Shown here piece after piece: positions 41,632 to 50,341 of a stretch of DNA of 62,450 bases. The notes under the pieces are model-generated. The model did not search any database and was not told the DNA's origin. It worked only from the letters and a program-made list of their open reading frames with translations. The stretch spans positions 1-62,450 of the forward strand of contig DBFBLF010000070.1 of NCBI GenBank assembly GCA_048204295.1, in the 5' to 3' direction. The translations under genes were made by a program, and so were the position numbers. Each line of letters opens with the position of its first letter. Position 1 is the first letter of the stretch. This DNA is from Metaruminococcus_A sp900762715. Its GTDB lineage: Bacteria > Bacillota > Clostridia > Oscillospirales > Ruminococcaceae.

Positions 41632-42084
41632 ATGAAGTGTCCTTTTTGTTCTTATACTGAAAGCAAGGTAATTGATTCGCGTCCATCTGATGACGGCGAT
41701 AGGATCCGCAGAAGGCGGGAGTGTCTTTCCTGCGGCAATAGGTTCACTACCTATGAAGCGATTGAGACAACGCCGCTTATGGTTATCAAGCGGGACCAGT
41801 CTAGGCAGCCTTTCAACAAAGAAAAGCTTTTAAACGGTTTGATGCGCGCTTGTGAAAAACGGCCGGTTTCTTATGAGGCCCTTGAACATCTAGTCGATCA
41901 AATTGAACATACTCTGACCAATTCCTTTGTAAAAGAGGTCAGTTCCCAGGAAATTGGGGAGCTGACCCTGCAAAAGCTGAAAGATATTGACTTGGTGGCC
42001 TATGTGCGCTTTGCTTCAGTTTACCGTGATTTCGGTGATCTTGATTCTTTTATGAGCGAGTTAAAAAAATTACAGGAAAAATAA
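41632..42084 (+). CDS. nrdR: Transcriptional repressor NrdR
   Basis: A 150-residue ATP/dATP-responsive repressor of ribonucleotide reductase genes. The zinc ribbon has Cys3, Cys6, Cys31 and Cys34, followed by the ATP-cone (LMVIKRDQSRQPFNKEKL onward). GAGGGGG lies 11 bases before the ATG. No nrd reductase gene is in the window. Its stop codon abuts the stop codon of the convergent DUF4363 gene without a gap. Confidence 0.95.
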   Translation: MKCPFCSYTESKVIDSRPSDDGDRIRRRRECLSCGNRFTTYEAIETTPLMVIKRDQSRQPFNKEKLLNGLMRACEKRPVSYEALEHLVDQIEHTLTNSFVKEVSSQEIGELTLQKLKDIDLVAYVRFASVYRDFGDLDSFMSELKKLQEK

Positions 42085-42465
42085 TTACAGTACGTTCTGA
42101 ATTACAGGAAGCTGCGTCATCCAAATGTGTTCCATGATGTTCAAAGCCTGATCCAGCTCAGAACAAAATTCCGATAAATCGTCGTGTTCAATCAAAGAGG
42201 GAAGCTTTGCCATGACGTCTGTGAGCGTGTCTACCTCTGTGTGATGAGTGAAAATAATGAGCGCTTGCTCCTCTTTTTCCCAGTAAGCCGCCGCTTGTTC
42301 CGCAAGTTTGGCGGCTTTTTCTTTTTCGCCCGTTTCGGCAGAAACTTTTGCTTCTGTAATCATACCGCTCATTGTCTCTTTTACCCGATAAGTGTGGTAA
42401 ACGCTGATTCCGCTGGTGACTAAAACCAGCAGACTGATACAGATAACTGCAATTTTTCTAGCCAT
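42085..42465 (-). CDS. DUF4363 family membrane-anchored protein
   Basis: A 126-residue protein with an N-terminal signal-anchor (about residues 4-22), then a helical extracellular domain. It matches the DUF4363 layout and the usual pairing behind a DUF421 gene. Function unknown. The ATG at 42465 is chosen for the GGAGAGG ribosome site and the signal-anchor start; it overlaps the DUF421 gene by 8 bases. Convergent with nrdR, stop against stop. Confidence 0.75.
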   Translation of the reverse strand: MARKIAVICISLLVLVTSGISVYHTYRVKETMSGMITEAKVSAETGEKEKAAKLAEQAAAYWEKEEQALIIFTHHTEVDTLTDVMAKLPSLIEHDDLSEFCSELDQALNIMEHIWMTQLPVIQNVL

Positions 42466-43147
42466 TTTGCCTCTCCGTTTTCTGTTTAGGTACAATATAA
42501 TATTGGGCGTTAACATCTGCCGTCATCAAAAAAATATCGCTGATTTGATAATGGTTCTCCTCCAAAGTCTTATTCAGCCATCCACTTCCCAAATTGCAAG
42601 TTTTCAGCGCGTCTTTTATGACCTTGCCGTCGCTGATAACAATGCTCGGAATCACTGGATCGTTGCCTTTCAGGGAGAGCATTTTGGGCGTAACCGTTTG
42701 TGCGTCGTACTTGAGCATGACGCTTACTTTTCCAGTTGTTTCAACGATTGCGTAAAGGACGTCCTGCAGGTCGAAAATACTGTTGGAACGCAGAGATTCC
42801 ATTAAATCATCGTTGGTAAAACGCAGTTTTTTCATTGTTTTTTGATTGATAACTCCATTATCGATGATCACCATGGGCTTGCCGGATAAAACCTGCCTGA
42901 ACCGTTTGCTTTTCAGGGCGCTGGAGGACATGAGAAATTCAAAAACTACTAGTGTTAGAATGGGAACAGCGCTCAAAACCATTGGCAAATTCGGGTCTTC
43001 AATCGGAATTGACGCGATATTTGAAACTAGAATAGTCGTCACCAGTTCAGAAGGCTGCAGTTCTCCAAGCTGGCGCTTTCCCATTAAGCGCATGGCTATG
43101 ATAATCAGAATATAAAGCAAAATTGCGCGGAACATTACTACAAACAT
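42458..43147 (-). CDS. DUF421/YetF family membrane protein
   Basis: A 229-residue membrane protein of the YetF/DUF421 family: three N-terminal membrane segments (about 5-22, 33-50, 57-75) and two C-terminal YetF domains with the motif MKKLRFTNDDLMESLR. Members are frequent in spore formers. The ATG at 43147 has GGTGAT upstream. It forms a two-gene unit with DUF4363 and diverges from the germination operon; a spore-membrane role is an inference from context. Confidence 0.82.
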   Translation of the reverse strand: MFVVMFRAILLYILIIIAMRLMGKRQLGELQPSELVTTILVSNIASIPIEDPNLPMVLSAVPILTLVVFEFLMSSSALKSKRFRQVLSGKPMVIIDNGVINQKTMKKLRFTNDDLMESLRSNSIFDLQDVLYAIVETTGKVSVMLKYDAQTVTPKMLSLKGNDPVIPSIVISDGKVIKDALKTCNLGSGWLNKTLEENHYQISDIFLMTADVNAQYYIVPKQKTERQNG

Positions 43148-43161
43148 ATAATCACCACGAT

Positions 43162-43191
43162 TAGTATGAATCGAGGTGATTTTTTTATTAC
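43162..43191 (-). promoter_or_regulatory. Sigma-G/F-like promoter before the DUF421 gene
   Basis: On the minus strand GTAATA (43191-43186) and a perfect CATACTA (43168-43162) are 17 bases apart. However the -10 ends only 14 bases before the ATG, which would leave an unusually short leader, so this is tentative. Confidence 0.3.
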
Positions 43192-43331
43192 ACAAAATCA
43201 AGTTTTCTATTTTTTAAAACTCTAAATAGCCCTGAATGCTAGAGATTTTCTACGGAGATTTTTCATCCTTTCGTATTTGAATTTGGAAACGGGCAATAAT
43301 GATTTTAGATCAATTTGAAAAGAGGGATGAC

Positions 43332-44810
43332 ATGCAGCAAGAAAAACTTGGGACATCGCTGCGGGATAATCTTGTCACCATCCGAAGCATGTGCGGAAAT
43401 TCTGCCGATGTTATGATTCGTGAACTGGAATTGCATGGGCAAAGAATTGCACTGATCTCCTGTTCTGCAATGATTAATGACCTCAACGCGTATCAACTGG
43501 TGGTTTCGCCGCTTACCCAATTGAGTGAAGAAGAGACGCGTACGCCGGAACAGATTTTCGATTTTATTCATACCCAGTCGATGCTTTCAATGGAGTTGAC
43601 GGACGTTTTTGAATTTGAGCTCGTCTTTGTTTATATTATGTCTGGCTTTATGGTGGTTTTAATAGACGGTATTCCGGAGGCGGTGGCGCTTGGCTTACAG
43701 GGGTTTAAGTACCGCGGTGTCTCAGAGCCGTCAAGCGACGTGAACCAGCATGGTTCACAGGAAGCGTTTACTGAAGTTGCAGTGGTAAACGGCTCCATGC
43801 TCCGCCGGCGGATGAAGACACCGAGCCTGCGTTTAGAGCAGCTGCGAATTGGGAAAAAGAGCAATACCATTGTTTTTGTCGCTTACCTGTCAGACCGGGC
43901 CGACCCGCAGTTGGTTCAGGATATTAAGCGGAGGCTCAGTGAGGTTGAAAATGACGTTATCCTGGCGGCGGCCTATCTCCGACCGTTTCTGGAAAGCGGG
44001 AAGAAAACGATTTTCAGCACGGTATCAACCACGGAAAGGCCGGATACCCTTTGCGCCAAAATAGCAGAAGGAAGAGTGGCCATCCTGGTGGACGGAACTC
44101 CGTTTGCTCTTGTAACCCCCACGCTTTTTATTGAAAATTTTCAAAATCTCGACGACTACTGTACAAAACCGTATTTTGCCACCTTCATTCGGATTGTAAA
44201 GTATCTGGCGTTTTTTATTACAGTATTCCTACCGGGAGTGTATATTGCCTTCGTCAATTTTACACCGGAAATCATACCATCCTCGTTGTTATACAACATA
44301 ACGGCCAATCAATCTATCATGCCGTTTTCCATTATGATTGAAGCAATAATCATCAACTTTATTTATGAAATCATGAGAGAAGCCGGGATCAGAATGCCTC
44401 AGTCGGTAGGACACGCAGTGAGTATTGTCGGCTCGCTGGTAGTAGGTCAGGCGGCGGTATCTGCAGGGCTGATCAGCGCCCCGATGATTATGATGGTCGC
44501 GCTTACGGCAATCAGCTCCTATGTCATCCCCTCAATCTATGAAGCGTGTTCATTTTTGCGGCTGCTCTTCATTTTATTGGGTGGCTTTTTCGGTTTGCTG
44601 GGGATTGCGGTCGGTTCTATATTTGTCTTAGTGAATATCACTTCGCTCAACAGCTTCGGCGTCCCTTATCTGGCGACTATCAGCCCCTTTAGCTTAAAAG
44701 CTATGAGGGACGTTATTTACAGGGCTAGCTGGACAAAGCTTCAGAAACGCGCGGCGAAGGTCCAAAATCTCGATGGGGCCCATGTTAACGAAAGGGATGC
44801 GGATGAATAG
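43332..44810 (+). CDS. gerKA: Spore germination protein, GerA/GerKA family
   Basis: A 492-residue A subunit of a nutrient germinant receptor in the spore inner membrane. It has a hydrophilic N-terminal domain (about 1-270) and a membrane domain with four or five segments (from about residue 285), including the conserved VYIAFVNFTPEIIPSSLLYNI-like region. The ATG at 43332 has GAGGG five bases upstream; an in-frame ATG at 43299 lacks a good site. First gene of gerKA-KB-KC. The germinant cannot be read from sequence. Confidence 0.92.
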   Translation: MQQEKLGTSLRDNLVTIRSMCGNSADVMIRELELHGQRIALISCSAMINDLNAYQLVVSPLTQLSEEETRTPEQIFDFIHTQSMLSMELTDVFEFELVFVYIMSGFMVVLIDGIPEAVALGLQGFKYRGVSEPSSDVNQHGSQEAFTEVAVVNGSMLRRRMKTPSLRLEQLRIGKKSNTIVFVAYLSDRADPQLVQDIKRRLSEVENDVILAAAYLRPFLESGKKTIFSTVSTTERPDTLCAKIAEGRVAILVDGTPFALVTPTLFIENFQNLDDYCTKPYFATFIRIVKYLAFFITVFLPGVYIAFVNFTPEIIPSSLLYNITANQSIMPFSIMIEAIIINFIYEIMREAGIRMPQSVGHAVSIVGSLVVGQAAVSAGLISAPMIMMVALTAISSYVIPSIYEACSFLRLLFILLGGFFGLLGIAVGSIFVLVNITSLNSFGVPYLATISPFSLKAMRDVIYRASWTKLQKRAAKVQNLDGAHVNERDADE

Positions 44811-45891
44811 AATAACGATTGCTCCGTATCAGCTTTTTTGTGTCTTTTTCCTCGGGAGGGCGCTTTCCTCTATGCTTTATTCACCAACCATGGTGGGTGC
44901 AGTTAACCCAACCGGAAGCATAATTGGAATGCTTATTGGCGCCTTTGTTCAGCTGGCGCTGCTGATTCCAATGTTTTTGTTTCTCAAAAATAACGACGGG
45001 GAAGAATTTCACAATATCCTGCTGAAAAGGACGGGGAAAATTGGATTTGTCATTACTGTGTTATACCTAATCTACTGTATGATGGCGGCAGTTGCGGTTG
45101 TATGTGAAATGTCTTACTTTATGGCAAATTTCACACGGGATTACGATATGATTTTTTACCTCTTTGTCGTATCAGGCGTGGCTCTCTATGTTGCGAAATA
45201 CGGACTGCAAACCATAGTTAGGGTCGGTTTTATTTTATTTGTTTTCCTGGCTTTAGCAATTGTTGTTATAGGGTTGGCGGGAATCAGCCATATGAACATT
45301 TATAATTTGAAACCGCTTACAGACAATTGCTGGAACGAAATTTTTGACGGATTTTTTCGCTATTCTTCTGCGAATATGGAAATGATGTTGCTTCCGGTTT
45401 TAGCGCCGTTTGTAAAAACAGGTGCCAGAGGAACCCGCAAAGCGGCTATTCTAGCGGTTGGTGTCACAACCCTATTTTCAGCTTATATCATGTTTTTTTC
45501 CGCAACCGTGCTGGGACAGTATATGGAAAAGGTTGCGTATCCTTATTTTATGACGCTTGCCAGTATTAATCTGTTTGGTATGCGCCGGATGGATGTTCTT
45601 CAAATTTACCTATGGCTTGCAATTGCGGCTGTCAAGGTTGCCTTATTCTTTTTTGTGGCGGTTCATTTGGGAAAAAGCATGGTTCCGTCTGGCAGGCGAA
45701 AACCGGTTTTTTGGGTGCTGGCCGTTGTTATGTTGGGAACAGCTTTGGCGATAGGATGCAGCCTGCACTATTTTTCCGGGCTGAGTTTTATTGTCCGCAA
45801 CGTATGGGTTTTGGGATTCTTGATTGCGTTTATTCCATCAGTTCTTCTTATTTGCGAAGCAGTAAAAAGGAGGGAAAAAAATGCGCAGTAA
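44803..45891 (+). CDS. gerKB: Spore germination protein, GerB/GerKB family
   Basis: A 362-residue B subunit of the germinant receptor, an amino-acid-permease-like protein with about ten membrane segments; the N-terminus ITIAPYQLFCVFFLGR is family-like. It forms the small-molecule binding component in this receptor class. The ATG at 44803 lies within the end of gerKA (8-base overlap) behind GGGATGCGG; 44797 is an alternative. Confidence 0.9.
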   Translation: MNRITIAPYQLFCVFFLGRALSSMLYSPTMVGAVNPTGSIIGMLIGAFVQLALLIPMFLFLKNNDGEEFHNILLKRTGKIGFVITVLYLIYCMMAAVAVVCEMSYFMANFTRDYDMIFYLFVVSGVALYVAKYGLQTIVRVGFILFVFLALAIVVIGLAGISHMNIYNLKPLTDNCWNEIFDGFFRYSSANMEMMLLPVLAPFVKTGARGTRKAAILAVGVTTLFSAYIMFFSATVLGQYMEKVAYPYFMTLASINLFGMRRMDVLQIYLWLAIAAVKVALFFFVAVHLGKSMVPSGRRKPVFWVLAVVMLGTALAIGCSLHYFSGLSFIVRNVWVLGFLIAFIPSVLLICEAVKRREKNAQ

Positions 45892-47053
45892 GAGTAAGAC
45901 CACCATACTTTTTTTAGCGCTAATATTGGTTTTGTGTGGCTTTAGTGGCTGTGCGCAGACCAATACCATTAACCGGAGGGCAATTGTTCAGGCAATAGGC
46001 CTTGATTGGGAAGACGGAAAATATGTGGCAACTCTTGAATACTTTACGCCCAAAGGCGGAGGAGAGCAGCCAATTGATTTGACAAGCACCAATTCTGATA
46101 TTGTCAAAGGCGAGGGGATAACCATTGGCAACGCAATTGACAGCGCGACTTATCCCAAAGGGAAAATACCCTTTTATGCACAGAGCAGCGTAATGGTAAT
46201 CGGCCGGGAGCTTGCGGAAACCGGTATGGATAAAGTGGTGGATTTTATCAACTTTGATATTGATTTCCAAGTTAACACAGAGATATTTATCGCAGATGGA
46301 AAAGCTTCTGAAATCATCAGCAAGGACGTGGACCTGGGCGTGCTTCCTGGAGAGACCATTGAGCGGATTCACGAAGTATATACTACAAACGGAATGATGA
46401 TGAATGTTGAATATTACCAGTTTGTAAATTATTTCTACAATCCTTTTCTGGCGGCAGGAATTCCGCTAATTGACACGGTTGCCACAGATGAAGACGGGCA
46501 AAAAGAAAGCGGCTCGTCATCCGGGAAAGAAGCAGAGCCTCAAAAAACGCTGGAATACCTTGGTACACAGGTTGTAAAGGGCAAGAAAGCCACTGGACAG
46601 CTGAGCCTGGATCAGACCAGGGGTGTGTTGTTTTTAAGCGATGCGGTAAACGCTACCAACGTGGATACCGTTTTGCCAAATGGGGAACCTTTGGCGGTCA
46701 ATATCGTCTTAAGTGAAACAATTGTAAACCCGGTATACAATGGGCCGGACGATATTTTATTTGATATCCGGATCAATAATGTTATCAATCTGCGGGAATA
46801 CCATCCTCAGTCCTCACAGCTTAAAAATGAGGAAGAGCTTAAAAAAATTGGAGATGCTGTTTCCAAAGTAATCAGAAAGGAATGCGAATCCGCGTGGAAT
46901 GCGTTGATGAACGAGCAGCAGGCAGACATTCTGGGATACGGCAACCGGCTGCGGAGCGCGTATCCCGGTTTAACAGACTGGCTTGAAAATAACTGGGAAA
47001 ACTACCTTCCCAGCGTAAAGTATAATTTGACAATCAGTAATCGCTTTGAATAA
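45881..47053 (+). CDS. gerKC: Spore germination lipoprotein, GerC/GerKC family
   Basis: A 390-residue lipoprotein, the C subunit of the germinant receptor. The signal peptide ends in a lipobox FSGC with Cys24, and the conserved start TINRRAIVQAIGLDWEDGKY follows. It would be lipidated by an Lgt such as the one encoded at 60533. AGGAGGG precedes the ATG; it overlaps gerKB by 11 bases. A terminator follows. Confidence 0.93.
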   Translation: MRSKSKTTILFLALILVLCGFSGCAQTNTINRRAIVQAIGLDWEDGKYVATLEYFTPKGGGEQPIDLTSTNSDIVKGEGITIGNAIDSATYPKGKIPFYAQSSVMVIGRELAETGMDKVVDFINFDIDFQVNTEIFIADGKASEIISKDVDLGVLPGETIERIHEVYTTNGMMMNVEYYQFVNYFYNPFLAAGIPLIDTVATDEDGQKESGSSSGKEAEPQKTLEYLGTQVVKGKKATGQLSLDQTRGVLFLSDAVNATNVDTVLPNGEPLAVNIVLSETIVNPVYNGPDDILFDIRINNVINLREYHPQSSQLKNEEELKKIGDAVSKVIRKECESAWNALMNEQQADILGYGNRLRSAYPGLTDWLENNWENYLPSVKYNLTISNRFE

Positions 47054-47071
47054 ATTTTGAATAAATACAGT

Positions 47072-47111
47072 AAAAAACGCGGGGAGAACAACAAGTTTTC
47101 CCCGCGTTTTT
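47072..47111. terminator. Bidirectional terminator after gerKC
   Basis: CGCGGGGAGAA (47078-47088) pairs with TTTTCCCCGCG (47096-47106) with one G-U pair, flanked by A and T tracts. It serves gerKC and the convergent glycosyltransferase gene. Confidence 0.92.
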
Positions 47112-47114
47112 ATG

Positions 47115-48308
47115 CTATACAGTTTCTTTTTCTTTTTTTTCCAAAGCCTTTTCATAGGCTTTTGTATATACTGTTATCAAATAATTTGCCAGGTTCTCAC
47201 AACCTGCCTGGTTGACGGAATCCCGGACGCTTTGCCGAAAACGTTCCTTTTCCTCCGGCGTTTGGTTTTTCATCATAACCAGGTAGTTGTACATTTCAGC
47301 GTCGTCGTGGTAAATATAACCGTTAATTCCGTTTTTGACCTGACCTTCGTTAAGCGGATCATAACGGTGAAGCACGGGCAGCCCGGTTGCCATGGCCTCC
47401 AGCATTGAAATAGAGTTTGTGTCGGAAAGGGATGCGGTAATATAAAGGTCACAGGACGCATAGTAGGGCGGGAGCTCTTTGTGATCTACCTTGCCAGTAA
47501 AAATAACCATATCCTGAATTCCCAGCTCAACGGCAAGTTTTTTGAGCTCTTCCTCAGAAGGCCCTCCGCCAATAATCAGCAGCTTCATGTCATCCGCCGG
47601 TTTTACCCTCTTAGCCCAGTACTTGAAGAGGACGTCCACGCTTTTTTCACGGCCGAGCCGGCCGCAGAAGCAGACCAGCATAGTGTTTTCCGAAATACCA
47701 TATTTTCCGCGAAAAGCGTTTTTCTTTTCCTCGTCAATATTATGCGGCAGGAAAATATCAAGCTCGACCGGGTTGGGAATGACGTTTACATCCTTATAAA
47801 CCCCGCAGCTGTGAAAGTACTCTTCTACTTTTTTAGACGGTCCGGTCAGAGCGTTTGCTTTGTTGGCAAGAAAGCGGGCGTATTTTCGGCTTGTCTTTTT
47901 TACAATTGGGATAAACGGCCGGGGCGCGACGTAATAGAGATAGTCGTCGTACATTGTATGCAGAGTATAGACGAGCGGGACTTTCAGAATTTTTGCAATC
48001 ATTGCGCCTGAAAATCCTACGCCGAATTCATTGTGGATATGGATGATGTCGGGATTAAAACGTTTGACAAGCTTTAAGCGGGTTGAGCTGACCGGGGTAG
48101 CGAGCCCGTAGTCGTAAAAACGTTTGAAGCTGGTCGCCGGACAGTGCAGAATCCCATCCCGCACATAGTGGCGTTTGGCGTTGGTGTCGGCCGTGACAAT
48201 CAGCACGTCGTGCCCTAGTTTTTCCAGCCCTTCCTTTAAAATCTTAACGTGGGTGACAACACCGTTGATATATGGCAGATAGGTTTCAGTAAATAAAGCG
48301 ACCTTCAA
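47115..48308 (-). CDS. GT4 family glycosyltransferase
   Basis: A 397-residue retaining glycosyltransferase of the GT-B fold. The N-terminus VALFTETYLPYINGVVTHV, HIHNEFGVGF and the donor-binding CFCGRLGREKSVD and SLSDTNSISMLEAMATGLPV are visible. The sequence resembles glucosyltransferases that modify diacylglycerol to make glycolipids, but the acceptor is not certain. The start is TTG with GGAGGG upstream. Monocistronic, with its own promoter. Confidence 0.85.
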   Translation of the reverse strand: MKVALFTETYLPYINGVVTHVKILKEGLEKLGHDVLIVTADTNAKRHYVRDGILHCPATSFKRFYDYGLATPVSSTRLKLVKRFNPDIIHIHNEFGVGFSGAMIAKILKVPLVYTLHTMYDDYLYYVAPRPFIPIVKKTSRKYARFLANKANALTGPSKKVEEYFHSCGVYKDVNVIPNPVELDIFLPHNIDEEKKNAFRGKYGISENTMLVCFCGRLGREKSVDVLFKYWAKRVKPADDMKLLIIGGGPSEEELKKLAVELGIQDMVIFTGKVDHKELPPYYASCDLYITASLSDTNSISMLEAMATGLPVLHRYDPLNEGQVKNGINGYIYHDDAEMYNYLVMMKNQTPEEKERFRQSVRDSVNQAGCENLANYLITVYTKAYEKALEKKEKETV

Positions 48309-48366
48309 TTTATAAGACCCTCCGTTTTTATCGTTCAGTCATATTTTGTCTATTTTACTTTTAACT

Positions 48367-48395
48367 ATTATACCATCCTTGTAAGAAAAAGTAAA
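48367..48395 (-). promoter_or_regulatory. Sigma-A promoter of the glycosyltransferase gene
   Basis: On the minus strand TTTACT (48395-48390), a 17-base spacer ending in TGG, and TATAAT (48372-48367). Confidence 0.82.
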
Positions 48396-48451
48396 AGGCT
48401 GCTTTTTTGTTGCGCTGGATTTTATAATACGGCAAAATATCCTGAATTTTA

Positions 48452-48480
48452 TTGAATGGATTTTGTCTTTCGTGTATAAT
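48452..48480 (+). promoter_or_regulatory. Sigma-A promoter of the hprK operon
   Basis: TTGAAT (48452-48457) and TATAAT (48475-48480) with a 17-base spacer. The leader of about 105 bases contains two overlapping short hairpins (48554-48570 and 48565-48579) just before the CGGAGG ribosome site. Confidence 0.85.
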
Positions 48481-48591
48481 AAAAATATCTATTATTATTT
48501 TTGCAACAGGAAATAACCGTGCATAAAATATGTTAAGTGAAAAGGGTTGTCATAGCAGAACAAGTCTGCTTTTGGCAGGACGGAGGTACAA

Positions 48592-49551
48592 ATGGCCACA
48601 TATTCTGTTACGCTTCAAAAATTAATCAAAGACTTGGGGCTGGAGCCGGTTTATCTCCCGGAGGATGAATCCAATCTCTTTATCAGGTCCGCAGATGTAA
48701 ACCGCCCGGGACTACATCTTTCAGGCTTTGTGGAGTATTTTGAGCCTTCCCGAATTCAAATTACCGGTAAAATGGAGTTTGCTTATCTGGAATCGCTTGA
48801 CCCGCAGACTAGGAAAGAACGAATTTATTCCCTTTTTTCTAAAAAAATACCGGCGCTGGTCGTCACCAGGGGTCTTCCAATCTTTCCGGAAATGATTGAC
48901 GCAGCCAAAGAAAACCGGGTTCCGCTGCTCCGCACCGGGGATTCTACCTCCAGCTTCATGTCCAGTCTGATTTCTATTTTGAACGTAGAGCTTGCCCCGC
49001 GCATCACCCGCCACGGCGTTTTGGTGGAAGTGTACGGCGAGGGGATGCTTTTGCTGGGTGAGAGCGGCGTCGGTAAAAGCGAGACGGCGGTGGAGCTTGT
49101 TAAACGCGGGCATAGGCTGATCGCTGACGACGCTGTGGAAATCCGAAAGGTTTCAAACCGCACGTTGGTGGGTACCTCGCCGGAAAATATTCGTCACTTT
49201 TTGGAAATGCGCGGCGTTGGAATTATCAATGCCCGGCGTTTATTCGGTATGGGCGCGGTTAAAATAACTGAAAAGATCGACCTCATCGTTTCTCTGGAAA
49301 TTTGGGATCCCACCAAAACCTATGACCGAATGGGGATAGAAAACGAATATATGAATATCCTTGGCATTGACATTCCGTCTATCACCATCCCGGTAAAGCC
49401 AGGGCGAAACCTTGCCATTATCCTGGAGGTTGCGGCTATGAACAACCGTCAGAAGAAGATGGGTTACAATGCGGCGCAGGAGCTTCTTCAGCGCCTTGGC
49501 ATGGAAGCTGACGCCGCAAACGTTGACACAAAAAATTGGGACTTCTATTAA
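48592..49551 (+). CDS. hprK: HPr kinase/phosphorylase
   Basis: A 319-residue bifunctional enzyme that phosphorylates HPr on Ser46 and reverses this, the sensor of carbon catabolite control in Firmicutes. The C-terminal catalytic domain has His141, Walker A GESGVGKS (156-163) and the Asp-Asp pair at 179-180; the signature region EMRGVGIINARRLFG is present. It leads the operon of PHP phosphatase, murB, rapZ and whiA. Confidence 0.96.
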   Translation: MATYSVTLQKLIKDLGLEPVYLPEDESNLFIRSADVNRPGLHLSGFVEYFEPSRIQITGKMEFAYLESLDPQTRKERIYSLFSKKIPALVVTRGLPIFPEMIDAAKENRVPLLRTGDSTSSFMSSLISILNVELAPRITRHGVLVEVYGEGMLLLGESGVGKSETAVELVKRGHRLIADDAVEIRKVSNRTLVGTSPENIRHFLEMRGVGIINARRLFGMGAVKITEKIDLIVSLEIWDPTKTYDRMGIENEYMNILGIDIPSITIPVKPGRNLAIILEVAAMNNRQKKMGYNAAQELLQRLGMEADAANVDTKNWDFY

Positions 49552-49601
49552 GCGCCTTTCCGCCATAAATATAGAGCGTCCTTTAAAATGAAAGGAAACA
49601 G

Positions 49602-50330
49602 ATGTACCGAATTATTGCCGATACCCACTGCCACACAGTGGCTTCTACCCACGCGTATTCAACGGTGGATGAAAACGCGGCCTACGCCGCTGAAACGGGC
49701 CTGAAAATTTTGGCTTTGACCGATCACGGACCGGCGTTGTCCGATGCGCCTCATCGCTGGCATTTCTACAACCTTGGCGTACTGCCGCGAAAGATTAACG
49801 GCGTGGTGATCCTGAGGGGAGCTGAGGCAAATATCATTGACTTTGACGGAAATTTAGATATGGATCAAGTCTGTTACAAACGCCTTGAGTGGATCAACGC
49901 TTCGTTTCACCAGGAAAGCTGCAAACCTGGCACTGTGGAAGAGCATACAAGGGCTTACCTGGCCGTCGCTCAAAATCCATACGTCGATGTAATTGCCCAC
50001 AGCGGAACCGAGAGTTTCCGCTATGATTATGAGGCCGGCGTCAAGGCGTTTAAGGAATACGGCAAGCTGGTTGAGATCAATGAAGGCTCCCAGCGTGTCC
50101 GGACCGATTCGCTGAAAAACTGTGCGGAAATTGCAAAGCTCTGCAAAAAGTATGAAGTGCCGGTTGTTGTCAGCAGCGATGCGCATTATAAAACTTCTCT
50201 GGGCTCTTACACGGCGTCTTTAAAAATGCTTGAAGAGATCGATTTTCCGGAAAAACTGATTTTAAATGCGGATATAACCCGTTTTTGTGCCTACTTAAAG
50301 GAAAAACGAGGGCTTGAAATACCGTTCTAA
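49602..50330 (+). CDS. PHP-domain phosphatase, YcdX type
   Basis: A 242-residue metal-dependent phosphoesterase of the polymerase-and-histidinol-phosphatase family. Metal-site motifs: DTHCHTVAS, LTDHGPAL, HRWHFYN, VIAHSG and SSDAHYK. YcdX-type members are phosphatases with unknown natural substrate. AAAGGAAA precedes the ATG. It touches murB. Confidence 0.88.
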   Translation: MYRIIADTHCHTVASTHAYSTVDENAAYAAETGLKILALTDHGPALSDAPHRWHFYNLGVLPRKINGVVILRGAEANIIDFDGNLDMDQVCYKRLEWINASFHQESCKPGTVEEHTRAYLAVAQNPYVDVIAHSGTESFRYDYEAGVKAFKEYGKLVEINEGSQRVRTDSLKNCAEIAKLCKKYEVPVVVSSDAHYKTSLGSYTASLKMLEEIDFPEKLILNADITRFCAYLKEKRGLEIPF

Positions 50331-50341
50331 TGGAGGAATAC

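Noticed and set aside
43240..43299. Possible sigma-G promoter for gerKA (GTATT ... CAATAAT)
   Set aside because: Neither half matches the consensus well and the spacing is 16; expression in the forespore is expected, but this site is not supported.
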